Below are positions 41,514-42,158 of a stretch of DNA of 42,158 bases, in pieces (the stretch's first letter is position 1; each line of letters opens with the position of its first letter). Origin of the DNA: Streptomyces sp. CB01881 (GTDB lineage Bacteria; Actinomycetota; Actinomycetes; Streptomycetales; Streptomycetaceae); the NCBI RefSeq assembly GCF_002953255.1, contig NZ_CP026498.1:7592484-7634641 (forward strand). Reading direction: 5' to 3'. A program made the position numbers and the translations under genes. Below the pieces are notes generated by a model. It saw only the letters and a program-made list of their open reading frames with translations. It was not told the DNA's origin and made no database searches.

Positions 41514-42119
41514 GTGGACCTGTTCGAGTACCAGGCGAGGGACCTCTTCGCCAAGCACGGGGTTCCCGTGCTTGACGGTGATGTCATCGAGACCGCCGCA
41601 GACGCTGCCGCCATCGCGGAGCGCTTCGGCGGCCGCGCCGTCGTCAAGGCTCAGGTGAAGGTGGGTGGCCGAGGCAAGGCCGGTGGCGTGAAGCTCGCCG
41701 CCGACCCGGCGGACGCCGTCGCCAAGGCCGAGGCGATCCTCGGCATGGACATCAAGGGCCACACCGTTCACAAGGTGATGCTGGCCCAGACCGCGGACAT
41801 CAAGGACGAGTACTACGTCTCGTTCCTGCTGGACCGCACCAACCGCACCTTCCTGGCCATGGCCAGCGTCGAGGGCGGTGTGGAGATCGAGGTCGTCGCC
41901 GAGCAGAACCCCGACGCGCTCGCCAAGATCCCGGTCGACGCCAACGAGGGCGTCACCCCGGAGAAGGCCGCCGAGATCGTCGCCGCCGCGAAGTTCCCGG
42001 CCGAGATCGCGGACCAGGTCGCCGACGTCCTGCAGAAGCTCTGGGTCGTCTTCATCAAGGAGGACGCCCTCCTGGTCGAGGTCAACCCGCTGATCAAGTC
42101 CGGCGACGGCAAGATCATC
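41514..42119 (+). CDS. sucC: Succinyl-CoA synthetase beta subunit, N-terminal part (3' end missing)
   Basis: 202 genuine residues of an expected ~390. It starts at GTG (41514) as MDLFEYQARDLFAKHGVPVL, the standard SucC opening. The ATP-grasp domain shows VVKAQVKVGGRGKAGGVK, and the sequence continues normally to LLVEVNPLIKSGDGKII at 42119. SucC with SucD converts succinyl-CoA to succinate with formation of ATP or GTP in the TCA cycle. The next residues in this family should be ALDGKVSLD. Instead the frame reads GLTSTRRASSLMK, encoded by the inverted copy at 42120-42158, so the coding sequence should be regarded as ending at the junction. Confidence 0.93.
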
Positions 42120-42158
42120 GGGTTGACCTCGACCAGGAGGGCGTCCTCCTTGATGAAG
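42050..42158. repeat. Terminal inverted repeat, probable assembly fold-back
   Basis: Bases 42120-42158 are the exact reverse complement of 42050-42088 (39 of 39), separated by 31 bases and ending flush with the window end. The left arm is in-family sucC sequence; the right arm breaks the protein. Confidence 0.95.

Overview
This window is high-GC actinobacterial DNA with the gene order of a streptomycete chromosome core (Streptomyces, Kitasatospora or a close relative). The evidence is WhiD (Cys 23/53/56/62) divergent from BldM, an ShbA-type sigma factor, guaB plus guaB3, GTG starts, GC-rich codon third positions, and the order groES-groEL1 / whiD / bldM / shbA / guaB / guaB3 / ser-thr kinases / choD-like oxidase / guaA / uvrD / M23 peptidase / icmB / sucC. 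No rRNA, tRNA, CRISPR array, transposon or prophage gene was recognised. Both ends cut genes: groES at the left and sucC at the right. The last 39 bases are an exact reverse complement of sequence 31 bases upstream, so that end looks like an assembly or amplification artefact.

Layout: (1) 1-3.4 kb: groES end, groEL1 with a His-rich tail, and a LysR regulator. (2) 3.1-5.7 kb: the developmental regulators whiD (-) and bldM (+) share a 560-bp divergent region that carries a near-perfect sigma-BldN promoter; the ShbA-like sigma factor follows. (3) 5.9-8.7 kb: guaB and the CBS-less paralogue guaB3, whose catalytic Cys position is His. (4) 8.8-15.2 kb: a small membrane protein, two active membrane ser/thr kinases with a similar non-PASTA extracellular domain, a pseudokinase, and a PH-like/SHOCT protein. 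(5) 15.4-20.8 kb: an aldehyde dehydrogenase, a ChoD-like GMC oxidoreductase with a CxxCxxCxxxC motif, and a zinc-ribbon polytopic membrane protein. (6) 20.8-24.9 kb: a 1.2-kb intergenic stretch, guaA, and a DoxX-Rieske fusion. (7) 24.9-28.9 kb: a PspC envelope-stress divergon (PspC protein plus a small membrane protein on the minus strand, PspC-histidine kinase plus NarL-type regulator on the plus strand). (8) 29.0-33.3 kb: UvrD/PcrA helicase, M23 peptidase, and the IcmB-like B12-binding subunit. (9) 33.3-41.2 kb: five genes in two divergent arms (SWIM zinc finger and DUF5691 on the minus strand; MoxR AAA+ ATPase, DUF5682 and VWA protein on the plus strand). (10) sucC.

The best candidate for an undescribed system is the five-gene MoxR/VWA/SWIM/DUF5682/DUF5691 cluster. 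It resembles the uncharacterised yehL-yehM-yehP-yehQ genes of E. coli with DUF5691 added. The two arms diverge from one 176-bp region containing paired dyad repeats. The DUF5682 protein shows motifs reminiscent of TraB/TIKI-type putative hydrolases. I infer a AAA+ remodelling machine (MoxR with its VWA adaptor) coupled to a nucleic-acid-binding SWIM protein and a putative hydrolase. In M. tuberculosis the uvrD1, M23 and sucC genes are contiguous (from memory), so icmB and this cluster sit where mycobacteria have nothing.
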